Shown: positions 11,601 to 26,400 of the stretch, one piece after another
How positions within the stretch are numbered: the stretch's first letter is position 1
Layout of the letters: every line of letters starts with the position of its first letter
DNA from: Apricaphanius iberus
Lineage: Eukaryota > Chordata > Actinopteri > Cyprinodontiformes > Aphaniidae
Assembly: GCA_028564705.1 (NCBI GenBank)
Contig: JAPXFQ010000906.1
Coordinates: forward strand, 62,001-126,000
Length of the DNA stretch: 64,000 nucleotides
Reading direction: 5' to 3'
Notes under the pieces: model-generated
Told to the model about the DNA's origin: nothing
Seen by the model: only the letters and a program-made list of their open reading frames with translations
The model's database searches: none
Made by a program: the position numbers and the translations under genes

Positions 11601-14600
11601 CCCAACATGCATGACTTTTCCTTTACAAAAATACTGACAGTGAAAGATAAAATGCATCAGGCACTACAGTGCAAACATATTTTATGATGATCAAATCAGA
11701 AGACTAAATGTGTAAAACGGGAAAAAAAAAACACTAAACATTGACAGGTACTACATTGATATGTTACGAGCCATATGATCAACAAGGCATATGAAAACAG
11801 AAAAGAAGCATACTAGCATTAGCTTAGCATTTCAGATGCTTAAAAATGTCTTAAAAACAAGGCAAATACCATGCTCAGTGATTTAAAAGTCCCAAAAATC
11901 TATAGCAGTCCATACTTTTTTGAAAGACTGTCAATGCCAAAAATGTCTTGTAATTGTGTCTTTTAAGAAGACTTTTTATATATAAACATCCTTTACAGAA
12001 ATAACAAAAATAAAATAAAAAAAACTATTAAAAACATTGTGTAATACTACTTTAAAAATTGTTTAAAGTAAAAAAAACAATCTAAAGATTTTAATGTGTT
12101 TTTAGACTGTATGACATCTCAGTGCATGACACACCTAACGACTGTCAAATCTAATAAGAAGTACTCTTCAATATCATTAGGGGCAAGATTTAAATACAAA
12201 TGCATTTTCTGCTCAATTAAGATGAACACTTTTAAAACCCACTAGTAATTTTCAGGATTTTCAGTCCTGTCAGCCAACTGATAAATAATATCATTACATT
12301 GGTACATGATTAGATGTAGCTGCAGGGCCTGCGAAGCTACAAGGATCCAACAGCTGTGACGGAGCATATTCATTAAACATTCTGATTCACAGCAAACTGC
12401 TAGATGCTCTTAAATGACAAGCCACTGTTACAATGTAGTCGGCATGTTCATTTCCTAATTTCATAAATCACACTCTTAATGAAAATTAACTTTCATAAGG
12501 TTTATGACTATAATAATCATATTTAATTTTAAAGTGGAACAAAGTGATACAGTCAAGGTTGCTAAGGTCTGTTTGGTATAATTTAACAAGAGATCTAAAG
12601 CCTGTGTTTGCCAAGTTAGGCCCTCAGTGACTGCATTGATGGTGTGGTATATATTAGAAGGTGAACTAAAAACCAAGTGTTACACATTCAAAAGCACCAG
12701 AAATCTCCCTTAGAGGTGTATTGATTTAAATTAACCTTCCCCCTGCTCTCAGCAAGAACACAAAAGAAAAAAGTATTTTTGCTGTGATTCTAAAGTACCA
12801 AAGTTTTAAAACTGTTGTTGAAAAGGCAAAGAAAGATCAAAACATTAAAATGCAACCTTAAGCTAGCGCCTGATTTTATGTCTTAGAGGCTCTAATCTGT
12901 GATCAGTCGGTAGAAAACTAAAGATCCAATCTTTTTTCTTTTTTTCAATTTGCAAACACTCAAAACTTAAGAGATATCTGGATACGCCAACATTATTTAA
13001 TGTGGGAGTCATCACCAGAAAAAGACTTTGTTGGCTATTTTCCATATCTTTTGTATCACTGAGTTGTTTATAAATAACAACACTCAGATCTTTCCACCTC
13101 TGACCGCATTCTCAACCTACAGCAGAAAACTGACTCTTAAAAATAGTCTAATAACTAAACAATGTGTTCTAAGCAAATTAAAAGCATAAAACACATCAGA
13201 TAAATATTGAAACAAATTTGAATCCCTTCTCCTTCCATAAGAACAGAGTCTAAGATCCACCTAGATATGTTAGTCTATGTATTCAGAGTAATTTTCTTCA
13301 GGTCATCATCCCAATCTTTTACAGATTTATATTATCCCTTTTAAGGTAAAATGTATATTCTCATGTGTTCCATACTTATATACCCTTTTTAATGATCACT
13401 ACAGAAAGGCTCCATAAGGCGTTTTATAGCTACAATAAATTTAGGAATAAAAAAAAACCACAAAAGACAACTAGAGATTTCACTCTAAGTATTGACTTGA
13501 ACACAGCCGATATCTTCTTTAAAAAATAAAAAAAAACGGAAGAGAATTTTCTATCATATGTGGGGCATTTAAACATTTTAAGGTGCAGCTAAAAAGATTA
13601 AAGGAAAAGCTAACTGCTTTATCAGGAAATAATTAATATTTGCAATTTCATTTTCTTACACATAACCTCAATAATTTTACTGTAATTGAAGATTTTCTGC
13701 AAAGCGGATACAGAATTAAAAGCTTTATAAATGTGAATTTTTTGGGAAAAATTATTGTCCTACTTTAGCGCAAGTGTTTTTACATTATCACATTTGATAA
13801 TAATAGAATAATGGAAATGGTAGGGGGTAAAGTACACAGTCATTGTTTTTAAACAGATCAGAATCAGATAAAATCTAAATCAGCAGATCAGAGCTTTACA
13901 AAATTGGCTTTCAGAAACCAACCACAAAATCTCTGAATGTGATATGCGTTACTAGCTTAGCGAATGTGGTTTTTAAGTATAATAAGATAATAGAGTAAAA
14001 GCGTTATTACTTACAGACGCTGGAGTTGTAACTTGAACGGTGATATCATCAGTGTCTACAGGGGAGTCCAACCAGGGCCTTTCATCAGACGACTGACTGT
14101 CTGTGTAGCCTTTTCTTTTACCAGATTGCGACAGCTGATTCTTAGATCTTCTCTGTATATTTTCCAAGTTTTGGTCGTCACCGTTCTGTTGTGGTAGAGA
14201 CCATTATGAGACGATTAAATGGGCAAGAGAAAAGAAGAAAAAAAAAAGAAAGCATATTGCAGCAGCAAAGCATGTGAGATTAGAAATATCACCTTATCTG
14301 TAGAGTACTTCCATAGTTCCACGCTGTCCATGCTGTTTCTCTTGGTGATTTTAGGTCTTGCCCCTAGAAAAAAAAAGTAAATAAATGTGACGTAACAGTT
14401 CAGATGTGATATCTTCCAACTTAAAACACTCGCACAGTCTTCATCTGACTTGTACTGAAAGCTGCCATCTGCTTTTTTCCACCCCATTAGATGGTAATTT
14501 TAGCAGTGGTCTCATGATGATCTACGTGCGTATGAGCCACACAACCAGACAAACAAACTGAAGAAAAACATTATTTGCTGAGCTATGATCCCAAAGCTAG

Positions 14601-17600
14601 AAATGTCGGACGTGGGTGTGAGTCTCTACCCTGAGGGGGGATCATGAATAGACCCTATACAGACCAGGAAGACTAATGAGATTTCCCAGCCTCCGCATAT
14701 TTTTTAGGGAGCTCGAAAGCCCAAATTTGTTAACTTTTGGATCACTTGAATTCATATGAAAAGTTATTATTAGCCTCAGTCCAGACATAACACAGACACC
14801 ATCTTACCTCAAGTTAGTTTTACATTTCATATAACCAATTTGTGTACATATACAACAAAGTGGTTAACTGTGCAAACAGCAAAATTAAAAAGGGGATGAC
14901 ATAAAATATAGAGAAAAACATGTTTTTATCAACATCAGCAAAGTTTTAATGTCTGTTAAATGTATTTTTTACCTAATTTTATTTGGTTTGCCTGAAAAAC
15001 TTTATAATTATAATGAAAGTTTTCTCAACTACATACTAAAGACGCCTAAGTGCTTATTTTTCCTAATACACTTTCAATAACACATAACCAGTAGCTTTTA
15101 AAACTGAAAGTAAGTTTGTCATATGCTTTCCAACTTCAGAAGATTGCTTTATCCCTGCTTCAAAGTGAGAAAAACATAGGTGCATCGAGAAGTCAGTTGT
15201 TGAACAGAATCCAAGGATTTTCAGCTTGACCCCTTACTGCTAAACGGTCAGTCAGAAATAATAAAGAAATGTCATATTTCCTTGATTACTATGGCATGCC
15301 AAAAGTGACAGGGTGGAGACTAACCAGACAAAGGATGGACTTCATGTGACGCCAAAATTGTTTGGGTAGTAAATGAACCTAATGAATGCTACAAATAAAG
15401 TCCATATTGCAAAAAAAAAGAAGAAAAAAAAGTACTTCCCCTTTAAATAAGTGAAATTACCACTGGAAATAGCAACAGTAATCCATATTTCTTAAAAAAA
15501 TAAATAAAAAAAGGATGTTACCTTGCATCTCAAACTCTGAACTTGAGGGAGACAGATCACTCTCATTAACTCCCAAAGCCTCCATCAGCTGCTCCACATT
15601 CATCCTAGCTGTTAGCTCTCCATTTCTGTCTCCAATCTGAGAACAACAAAGATGCAAGAAGAAATTGGATAACAGATGGGGTAAGAGAACAGGAACTCAA
15701 CAATTAATTCTCCTTGGATTGTTGAGGTTTCTAAAATGTCCCACTTCTTTGGAGATGTCCAGGTGTTTGCGGGCATAGTGGAGGGCTTGTTTGTGGTTTC
15801 CTAAAGACACATATGCATTTCCCAGGCTCCAACAGGCACGACCCTCGCCAACCCTGTTTAAAACAAAAGCAAATAACAAAAGTAATGATGGATTGCATTT
15901 ATACAGCACTTTTAAAGACACCCAAAGCACTTTAAAATTCCAGTATTCATTCACTTTCACATTTACACACTGGTGAAAGCAAGCCATCGGACACAGTGAC
16001 TGAGACAGATGGATCTGGGGCTCGAACTGCCAACCCTCTGGTTACAAGGCGAACTCCGAACCCCTGAGCCCCAGTTGCAACCAAATAAAAAATAAATAAA
16101 AACAGATACACCTCAGTCATAGGCACCTTAAGCAATTGTTAATAATCATAATTTTTTGTTGTTGTTAGAGTACATCAAAAACACAATATTATTTCTTCAA
16201 GCAAAATAAATAAATAAAAATTGCTAGTATCTGACAGGTCACGTCATTGTTTCCAAATTAAAAGAAGAACTGAGACATCATCAAGTTTGTGTGAGTATTT
16301 ATAACAACATGCTATTGTTATGTTAGTGTAGCATGTGTGGATCTTTGCGTTTTTGTTTTCGTTACTGAACATGATATTATGACTGCCTGCTATCGTCCAT
16401 CCTTTCTAAATAGACGCCACATAAATGTATTCATGATGCCTGATATCACTACATTTACTCTACCTGTCATTGAGCTCCTGGGCTATACACAGATGTTTCA
16501 GGTGGTAGTCTATAGCCCTCTCATACTGTTGCAGTAGTGTGTAGGTGTTTCCCAAACTATAGCAAGCCTGAGCCTCCATCACCTGGTCCCTCAGCTGCCG
16601 AGACAGCTGCAGAGTTTTTCTGAGAGGGGAAACAAGGCAATAGGTGAGGGGGGGGGGATCTTCAGGATAAGTAAACTACAACTGATGAGACAGATAAAAG
16701 CAAATCCTTCAGCTTTTATTGGGTTGGTACAAGCATCTGAATTAACCCAGGTTCACTTCAACATTCATCCACTAGATGTCAGACTAAACTCTTCACCTGT
16801 AGTGTTCAGTGGCCGAGTTGAACTGTCCTCGGAATATCATGGCATTGCCAAGGTTACTGTAAGCTCGGCGTTCAGCTGCTTTGTCCCCAAACTCTTTGGC
16901 AATTGATAACCGCTGTAAGAGACAGAATAACAGGCTCAAAAACCATTATTTCAATACTTCTCCCATTTCATCTAATCGATACTAAAACGTTTAGACCCAA
17001 TGTTAAATTTACTTGACGCCCTAATGTTAAATTTACTTGACCGAGTTTCGTTTGATCGAACACATTTAAGGAAAACTAGCTCAAGCATTAAACTCTGTTG
17101 GGCCCGTCTTTTACAAAATAAAAAAGGGTTTTCTGTGGAACTAGCGCATTAAATCACTCCTTTCTTTCCTTTTACAGGCATCTTGTTTCGCTCTGTTGCA
17201 CACTGATAGATTTATAATAGGACAGGGAACAGAGATTGGCTTCTCACAAAAGGGAAAGAAAAGGTTTAAAATGATGAGTGACGTGAAAACACAAGGCACG
17301 AGTTACTGAGTTAAGACTTTTCAATGAATCATCACAAAACCAATTTTCTTCTTTTTTCAGTAAGTGGAGCACTTACTGCAAAGGCAGTTTGATTCACAGA
17401 AAAAAATGCATTCAGATACAATTCTGCCTCTATATTTAATTTAAAAAAGCTAACCTTTTCCTCTATTCGCTTCAAAGAAAAAACATGTTAATACTAACTT
17501 TAAGAAAATGTTTTTTTTTTTTTTAAATCAACCCCCCTCTCCTTTTTATACAAATTGACGAGCCAATGTACTTTGCAAGATAAATTTTACCCAAATTGAC

Positions 17601-19603
17601 ATTCAAACAAGACAGACTATAATGAAGATCTTCTAGCAGCAAGAAGTAAACTCATTCTGCATTGTTCATCTGAGTAACATCTGTACCACGTGTAAAAGAA
17701 CCAAATAAATTCCTGCAACATAAACAGCTTCGATACCAACAAAAGCTTGGAACAGCTGTAATTTTCAAACTACTCTTTTTCGACTGTAACTAATTTTGTT
17801 TCAGGGTATGTGGCAGACAACTCATGGTAGCTCTTATGAGTTGACTATAGGACCACTCACCTGGCGATGAAACGTAATCGCTTCAACAAAGTTTCCCAGC
17901 AGGTAGTGGGTATTTCCCAGGTTTCCATAGGCTCTCCCCTGAGCTGCTCGATCACCAAGTTCTTTCACCAAACACAAGTTCATCCTGCAGTGATGAATAA
18001 AACCATAATTTAAATTCTTTATACCATATTTTTTAATGCACGATATTAAAAAGTCAATACTTACAGTTGAAAATAGATATTTACATACATGGAATAGAAA
18101 AAACAGACCCCATCCCTCACAGTCAGACAAAAAAACAAACTAAAGCTTTCCTGGTTTTAGATCATTTAGGAGGACGATGATCCATCCGTCCACCTCTGCC
18201 TAGCACCTGTCCCCACCATCAATCGGGCGAGAGGCGGGGTATACATTGGAAAGGTCGGCAGTCCATCACAGGAAATTAAGATAATCATTTCTATTTACTG
18301 AATGCCAGAGCAACGAGTGAACAACATTTTTTAGATTCTTCCTCACTGTAATTTTTTTCAAATTCAGAAATTTATATTGCTTAACTTAGTTTTTGATTCA
18401 GTTAGTTTGCATGAAATGTTTTGGATAACCAGAAGTAGGGGTTTGCCATATTGTGTGCTTCATGGTTTAGATTTAATTTTGATTCAGTTGCTACAATTTG
18501 ATTTTAAAAATTATTATTTTATTTTTTTACCCCATTTAGACATTTCAAATTTCTTACATGGCCACTTCATTTACACTTTTAAATCCATTCAGTTTACTTT
18601 AATTGAAGTGTCCAAAGAAATGTATGTCGTGGCCTTTTTTCCAGAAGCACAAATAACACCAAGACATGTCCAAAAAGGGTTTTATAATCATATCAAGGTC
18701 ATATTTTCCATGAAAGCTAAAGGAAATATGTGTTGGGACTAGAAGTAGGGTAATCTTATTTTAGTTCCATAAAAGAGGACACTAAAATAGGACACAATCT
18801 TTAACACTTCCTTCATGTGATATGTACTGAAATACGATTCTTGATTTTAGCATTTAAAGGATTCCTAGTTTGTGATTAAAAAGATTAATTATTAAGATAT
18901 TAAGATTAATTAAGTTTAAATAAACTCTGTTAAAAGTCAACCATTACTGACATGCCTAAAATCTAAAAAGAAATTAATTATCTTCTGTTTTAGAAAATAA
19001 ACCTATAACTATTATGGCTCCTTTTTATAGCTCATACAGTAAAAATAAATAAAAAATACACAAAAATCAGAAGTTATATTCTGAGGAAACAATTATTTTA
19101 ATTCAAAGTACTATAAAATAAAAACCAGCACTCTCCCAGAGACACTTACAGTTTATACTTCAGTCTTTGGTTTTTCCCTGTCAATTCAATACATAAACTT
19201 TAACTTTGCATAGTCTTTTCATAGTTTTTGTTTCAGTGTGATAGCAGGATGATTGGCTCCTGTCAGATACAGAAACTAATCTGCAGCTATGAGCACGTTG
19301 CACTCCATCAATCAGTCGTGAACACGATAGTATGAAGCTTTACTTGGGCAAACGTCTGGTAAACATGAGCTGCCCTGTGCTGCAGTTCGCAGATGACAAG
19401 GACATCACTGCTAACATAATACACAACACAGATGCGCCTTTTAAAACTAAAGCGCAAACTATTTTCTATAAACTAGCTTTGTAAAAGGCATGTCCAAAGC
19501 TTTGATTTTGTTTTTTGATCATGTTTCAACTTTAAGGCCAAGCACTTTTGGTTTCGGACTACAGGAAGGCTCTTAAAAAAACTTCTGACTTTAACTAATA
19601 ATT

Positions 19604-19670
<67 letters not shown>

Positions 19671-22600
19671 CATTTTACTCATTCTGCTTTAAAGGAAATT
19701 ACGATTTTTTTTTTTAATCATCATTTTTTTCGAGAAAAAAAAAAACTTTATTTGGGAAAATCAAAAACAAGTTTCAATTGTGCATCCTCCATTTAATAAT
19801 CATTACCAATCTATTTGCTATAGCCATTAAGAAAAAAATAAGCGTAAAAAGTGGTGTAAAAAGGCTGTTGTGTGGCATTTAAAGATACTCTACAAATGTC
19901 TTAATGTGTACAGTAGTTGTGACTACAATTGTCACTGTTGTTGTAGGCTTTTTCATTTTATTACAAAAAATACATATTTTCAGCAAATATATCAACACAG
20001 GACAAAAAATGAAGGGGGTTAAGGGGATTATCAGGACAATTCTCTTCTTCACCATGAAGCCAAGCAATAAGTACTTTAGGGAATCCTAGCAAGCTTTTGG
20101 GGTTTTTACTGCAGTGTAGTAATAAGGATTGAGATGATCTTTGTCCTTACTTCTGCCACAGCACATCTATTAGGTTAGATGTTGTTTTTCAAGTTATTTA
20201 TTCATTTATTTAAGATAGGACACTGCACATTAATAAATGTTTTAACATGGCATCTGTTGTCTCAAGGCAAGTAAAAAGATAACAAACAACAGTGAACAGA
20301 GGTATAAACCTACTGCAAAGCTGACAATATACTACAGCATAGGTAAGACATGTGGATAAAAACACAAACTTTCACAGTAAACACAATACAGAACAAAAGC
20401 ACCCCAAAACAAAGTTTTATGCACCTGGAGCATTATGTTCAGTGTGATTGCATGACTGATTTGCTTTCAGCCACAGCTTTAGAATGGTTTTGAACTCTGT
20501 ATAATTTTCACGGTTCTGACATAAACTGGCAGTGTGTTCCAAAATGTTGTGCCTCTAATGGAGACCACCATTTGACTAAAATTAGTTCTGCATCTTTGCA
20601 CTTCACAGCCTCCTCTTGTTAAGGCTCTGGTGAAAAACCCTACATTGTTTTTCCTGTGTATAAAATTCAATAAAGGTGTGGATGCAAGCCCATGTAACAC
20701 TTTAAAGATGAGACATGCATCTAAAAACAGCTGTTAGTTTTCAAAAACGAATATATTATACTTATTTAAAATGATATAATAGTAATATAGCAAAGGCTGT
20801 TTATCAAGGATTTTCAAAGTTTATTTAAATAGTGACTTAAGGGGCTTTAAATTTGTCTCATTTGTTTGAGACCAAGTAGTGAGACAATACGTTAAATGAG
20901 TAAAAACCACTGAGTGCATACCTAATTTAGCTGCCTCAGTGGTTAGGGTCTTATGTGTCTAAAACTTGACACATTCAATTGAATAATTTTAGAAACGTGT
21001 TTTACATGATCTTTAAAAGTTATATTTGATTAAAAAATAACATCAAGATACTTTAACTGATCTACCACTTGTATTCTTTTGTTTTTGCATGAACATATAG
21101 CACCGCATCGTCTGCATACAACAGTATTCTTACATTTGAAAATACCTGTACATTTGGAAAGTTATTAACATACAGGCTAAAAAGTAGAGCTCCCAAAATT
21201 GAGACTTGGGAACTCCTGCTGAACAAGGTAGAAAAAGAAGATTCTGTCAGGAAATATATTTACACCAATCCCAAAAATTGCTTGGGTGAATCTAAAAATC
21301 ATAATTTGTGACATGCATTTTCATTTACAGACCAGACAGACGCCATGCCTTTTGAGACAAGAGGAAGCTTGTTCAACCGTGTACTACCTCTCAGATATTC
21401 ATCAATAAAAATAAAAAAGGCGAATTATTGGTACATTTAAGCTTCAATATTTTTAGGGGAAATATGAACAACTTTCTAAAACATTAAAATTGTAATAACA
21501 GACATATTTTCCCTCTTGTAGCAATTGTGTCTACACCAAGTTTTAGCCTTTAAATTGATATTGACTGGCAATCCATCTAGATAAGAGGGCTGGTTGTGTT
21601 TATATATGTGTGTGTTACGTATTATTGATACGTACTCGTAAAAGCCTGTAGCCTTCTGCAGCGTCTCTCTGACATCAGAAGGCAGCTCGCCTGGCTCCTG
21701 GGGAAATCCCCACAGCTGCTGTTTGCCCTTTGCATGAAAAACATTTCCAATGTTGTACAGTGCTCTCGCTTCGCCAACCTACAGCATTACAGTAAAACGA
21801 GACAGGTTGGATGACCATGTGTGTGTATGTCATAATATGATATCTGAATATCGGGCTTGTTTCAGTCATTTTTATTAAAGTGCAAGGCTAGTAATTTATT
21901 TTTATGATTTCTGCTGAGCATTATAGGGTGCAACATTTTACCTTGTCACTCTGCTCTTGAGAAATATCCAGATGTCTTTGGCAGCAAACAACAGCCTCGT
22001 CAAAGCGCCCCAACACTTTTAAAGTGTTACCAAGGTTACCGCTAGCTTTTCCTTCTCCAATTCTGTCTCCTATGGTTCTAAGAAATTAAGGAAACAAATT
22101 TTTGCATTAAGAACCTGAAAAAAAAACCTTATGTTATTCAGCAAGTTCAATAATTAGTACTAAAGTATTAAAATGTGTTTCGTTAAAGACGCATGGTATG
22201 TATGCAGTTTATTTTCTTACTTCCAGGGACCAGGTCCCAGTGCTCCTGGTGAGAATGTAATGTAACAAGGTAAATCTCCCAGGGGTGTTCAATCACTTCC
22301 CTGCTGAAGTACCAGCTGCACTCACTGTAGGAGACCTAATTACTAACAAGCTAAATATCCTGCATGTAGTCAACTTTTACTATGAAAAAAAGAGACTCCT
22401 TACGGTCTGATTCAATGTCAGGAACTTACATTTTCTTATTCACTTCTTGTGTCCAACTGTTTAATATCTGCATGAAGAGTGACCTAAATTCACATAGGAG
22501 AGTAGCAATTCTGTATCAAATGCAATATGGAATCTCACACTGCTGGGACTATAGAAAATAAATAAATTAAGAAAAGAGGACACAAGAAAGAAAGGAAAAA

Positions 22601-23461
22601 TATTATGAGGAAAGAATGACAAGAGAAGAAAAGAAAGATGAAAGAGCTTTAGTGTTTCCCACAGATTTGAAATCAATGTTTGTTGTTAGGGGGGGATTTT
22701 AAAGTATTTATTTATTTGACAAAATAACAGTTCATAGCAAAAACGTAAGTTAAGAAATTAAACAGTCCCTCCACTTTTTTGTGAAAAAGCTATTGGGAAA
22801 AAAGTTGCAATGTTTTGGGTTTTTTTTGGTACGTTTGTTGTGGGGGGGGGGGGGGGGGGTTAATCCTTTTTTTATATTACATTGTCACATTAACCTTAGC
22901 AAAAATAAACAGACTTTAAATGTGATTTTAACAGATGAAAACTCTAAAATGTGCCCAGCTCAGATTGGGTCCCCACTAGAAGAACATATTAGCTTTTTCT
23001 TTTATTTTGGAGCTACAGTCCCAGACCCACCCTGGGCCCTTTTAGCCCCTCTTTATTAACACCCCTGCTCAGCAGCACTAAACATTTAGGAATAGTTAGT
23101 CATTAATCATTCTAAAAACTCATAAGAGTCTCTGTATCAGGGGAGAGTGAGAAATTGTTTGTTCTCACTTTGGTCGCAATACAGCATTGAGTCTGTTGAT
23201 TTTGATGCTGCAACTGTTTTCTGCCAGTCAAAAGCCCAAACATCTCTTGGGCTGAAAGAGCAGGGAGAAAAAAAGCCTTGATTGAAGTTACCATTGTGGA
23301 GGAAACTAGACTTGAGGGCGGTCTAAATAGTTTTTGATCTTTAATAACTCGGATGATTTAAAAAGTAATTGAAACTACAGCTTCTGTCAGTCACATAAAG
23401 ACTGTTTTGAAAACTTGCGGCTCGATGTTGCGTCACTAATTACATCTCATTGTTTTCTTGA

Positions 23462-23493
<32 letters not shown>

Positions 23494-26400
23494 TGCAAGA
23501 GAGATCAAGAGAGATTGAGAGAGAGAGACTGACTACGGGAGATTATCGGGAGGGTCAATGAAATTCAGGAGTCTCCCGGGAAAATAGGGAAGGCGGGGAA
23601 ATGTGTGTCACACAAACGACACATCCCAACCTATCTGAGAAAGAGAGGGGAAGAGGCGGAGGTGTTGCGGCTGCAGTTGGGCGTTATTGGAGGCATGCAT
23701 AAAAAAGACAAATCTAACGGAATATGTGACAGCAGTGTGTTGAATTCTTTGGGGGGGGTCGGAGTTGAATCTGTGGCAGTCGGAGTTGAACCTGTGGCGC
23801 ACCACCACAGATTTGTCTATGTGTGGGAAACACTGAACTATGATGCAGGGATAAAGAAAGGGCAAAAAGAAGGAAGCACAGAGGGAAGGACAACATTTAG
23901 ACAATGGGATAAGGAACAGAGACTGGAAATAAACATGATTTTATGTTCTTTTTTCAGGTCTTTTATACCTCAAAAATACTAAATTCACATTTCATAGGCA
24001 ACCGTGAGAGTTCAGGATGAATGAAGATGTGTGCAGAGATGGCATCTAAAAATGTATATTTGGTTAACAGAAATAACTAGTGAAGTACTACTGTTTCCCT
24101 TTTTATAAAAGTTACACTGTGTTGTGTGTTTTAAACAGTAATGTACCAAAAGCATTTTGACACTTGGCTAAATTTAACTAAACATGAGTAAACGACTGCT
24201 CACCGGGCCAGAGTTAGGTCATGTCTGTGGTATTCGAGAGCTTTTCCATACTCCTTGAGGTAAAAGTAGGCATTGCCAAGCTGGCTGTAGATGGCACTGA
24301 GGGTCTTCAAGTCTTCTGTGCCAACTTGCACAGCTGCTTCGAAAAACGCTGTCCCTCCTTTAAAGTCTCCAGCCTTGCACAGCCGCTCACCTTCCAAGGC
24401 CAATTCCAAACACGAGGCCTCCATTCTGAAAGATATACATGAAAGAAAAGTCATATGTCAGCTCAGACATAACTTTACTACACTGTAACCAATGACCAGT
24501 TACAGTAACACGGATGCTACTAAAAGTGCAACATCTTAACTGGTAGTATCACCATGACAACAGGTCCTGTAGCCGTTTCTGTGGACTGTTGCCCTAGCAA
24601 CTCAATCTAAGCTTAAAGCTAAACACCTTGAGAAGATGTTGCAATTTTTGCAAGTCATCCCTGTTTGCCTCAGTTTTCTTTTCCAGAGAAACAACCCTTC
24701 TACACCGTTAGTCTATCACGTCAAAGTATAGTAACCGTTCCAGCAAGCCTTTGAAAATAAAAGCAATTTTTTTCCCCCCCCCATTTTGAGCAACAGATTA
24801 GAGTTGCAAAATATTATCAATGTGTGCAAAATCACAATTACACACACACAATTACTTATTCGGTTATTGTATGTTAAGTCCCACGCATTAGTACTTTGAA
24901 TGCCAATTTGCTTATAAGGAAGGAATTTCTCTTGCCTTCATGTTGAGACTTCATACAGATTCAAGTGCTAGAAAAGACGCACAAATTGTGAAAATGAGAA
25001 AAGAATTGGGAAAGTACCAGATACAGTCATAGTACTCAACATCGATTACAATTGAACTTTGATTATTTTCACAACCTACTCAGCATATTCGCAAGCCAGA
25101 TATCAACTTGTTATTTTTTAAAGGCCAAAAAAACAAAACATTTTTAAAGTAGTTCTATTACATAATTAAAATTGTATTCTTTTCATTCTTTCCACAGTAG
25201 GCAAAAGTGCTGTATGGGATGTTAAATTATCTTCAGATCAAGTTGGGACCATAGTTTAAATTAAAATCAAACTGTAAATAGTATTTTTTTTTAATTATCT
25301 TTGACCTGCATTATATTGAAAATACAACAGAAAATGATTTAATGTGTTGCTCATGACTTTTATTGCTTTTTTTCCTCCAAAATGAAATTATTCCAATTTT
25401 GGTTCTTGCAACACATTTCAGAAAAAGTTGGAACAGTAAAGTATTTACCACTTTGTAGTTTGCAATTCCTTTTTACAACCCTTAAAATACATTTAGGGAC
25501 TGAAGACACCAGGTGATGAAGTGTTTAAGGTGTAATTTTGTCCCATTCTTCCTGCAAAGTCTTAAGGTGGACAACACCGCAAACATGGTTTTTCAGCTTA
25601 GGCTCGCACCCTTTTCCTCTAAGCACTGAAATTCCACCAGATTCCTTGAATCTTTTAATTATGTTATGTAATTATGACATTAGTTTTCATTAACATAATC
25701 ATTATCTTAATTAATTTCTCCACTTGACCAAAAAAAATAAACCAAAGATTTGATTCAAAATCTTGCTTCTACCCTATCCATATGAACACAAGTCAGTTTT
25801 CGAGTAGCACCTGTGTTTTTGCTTGGTTCGCATTTTATCCACAAAAACCTGGAGCTCAGAGCGCAGAGGCTTCAGCATAGACTGGGGTCTGGCACCATGG
25901 TGAACCAGTCTGCACACAGCTCTCTCTGCTCCAGTTAGGGGACACGGTTCCACTGCCATGAGGAGATTGATAAACAAAAAATAAAAAACTTTAAGCAAAG
26001 TTGATTTTATGAAACAGAAAAACAAAAGCACCAGCTGGCCTTTCCATACAAATCCCACACAGGCTTTGCTTCACCAAAATCCAGAGAGCTGGGAAATGTC
26101 CAGCTAATGTGCGAATGTCCAAACTGAAAGTTATAACCTCAATCCAAGTACAACTAAAAATAATATCCACTTTAGAAGTGTTCAGGTCTGTTCCAAAGAA
26201 ATCTAAACAGTTCCAATACTGAAGCAAAAACAATCAATAGGGAATTACTTTAAATTCCAGAAAAGTACCACATATGTATGGATTTCTTTGTTCATAAAAA
26301 AAAAAGTCTTCAAATGATCTTCCAATTAACTGTTTTTCTCTAAAAGTTACATCCCCTGGTATCAAAAACGCTTTTACCATCCAAAACCAAAAATAATCTT

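Larger units (their letters stand above)
7881..14014 (-). other. gpsm1 intron 11 (6.1 kb)
   Basis: This intron separates the TPR and linker exons from the GoLoco exons. It holds a candidate internal promoter and first exon (9574-9790), a MITE with inverted ends (10529-10732) and several A-rich runs (8831-8848, 11550-11576). The remaining stretches, about 7900-9330 and 10800-13970, are AT-rich with nothing recognisable. Confidence 0.7.
17985..21635 (-). other. gpsm1 intron 4 (3.65 kb), repeat-rich
   Basis: It contains a short dispersed-repeat fragment (18178-18272), a (TA)n microsatellite (19604-19667) and a decayed non-LTR retrotransposon (20200-21330). Between about 18300 and 19600 it is AT-rich with nothing recognised. 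Confidence 0.75.

Noticed and set aside
16020..16078. tRNA-like GGGGCTCGAACTG word
   Set aside because: Only a B-box-like tail of a SINE-type repeat. No cloverleaf can be built around it.
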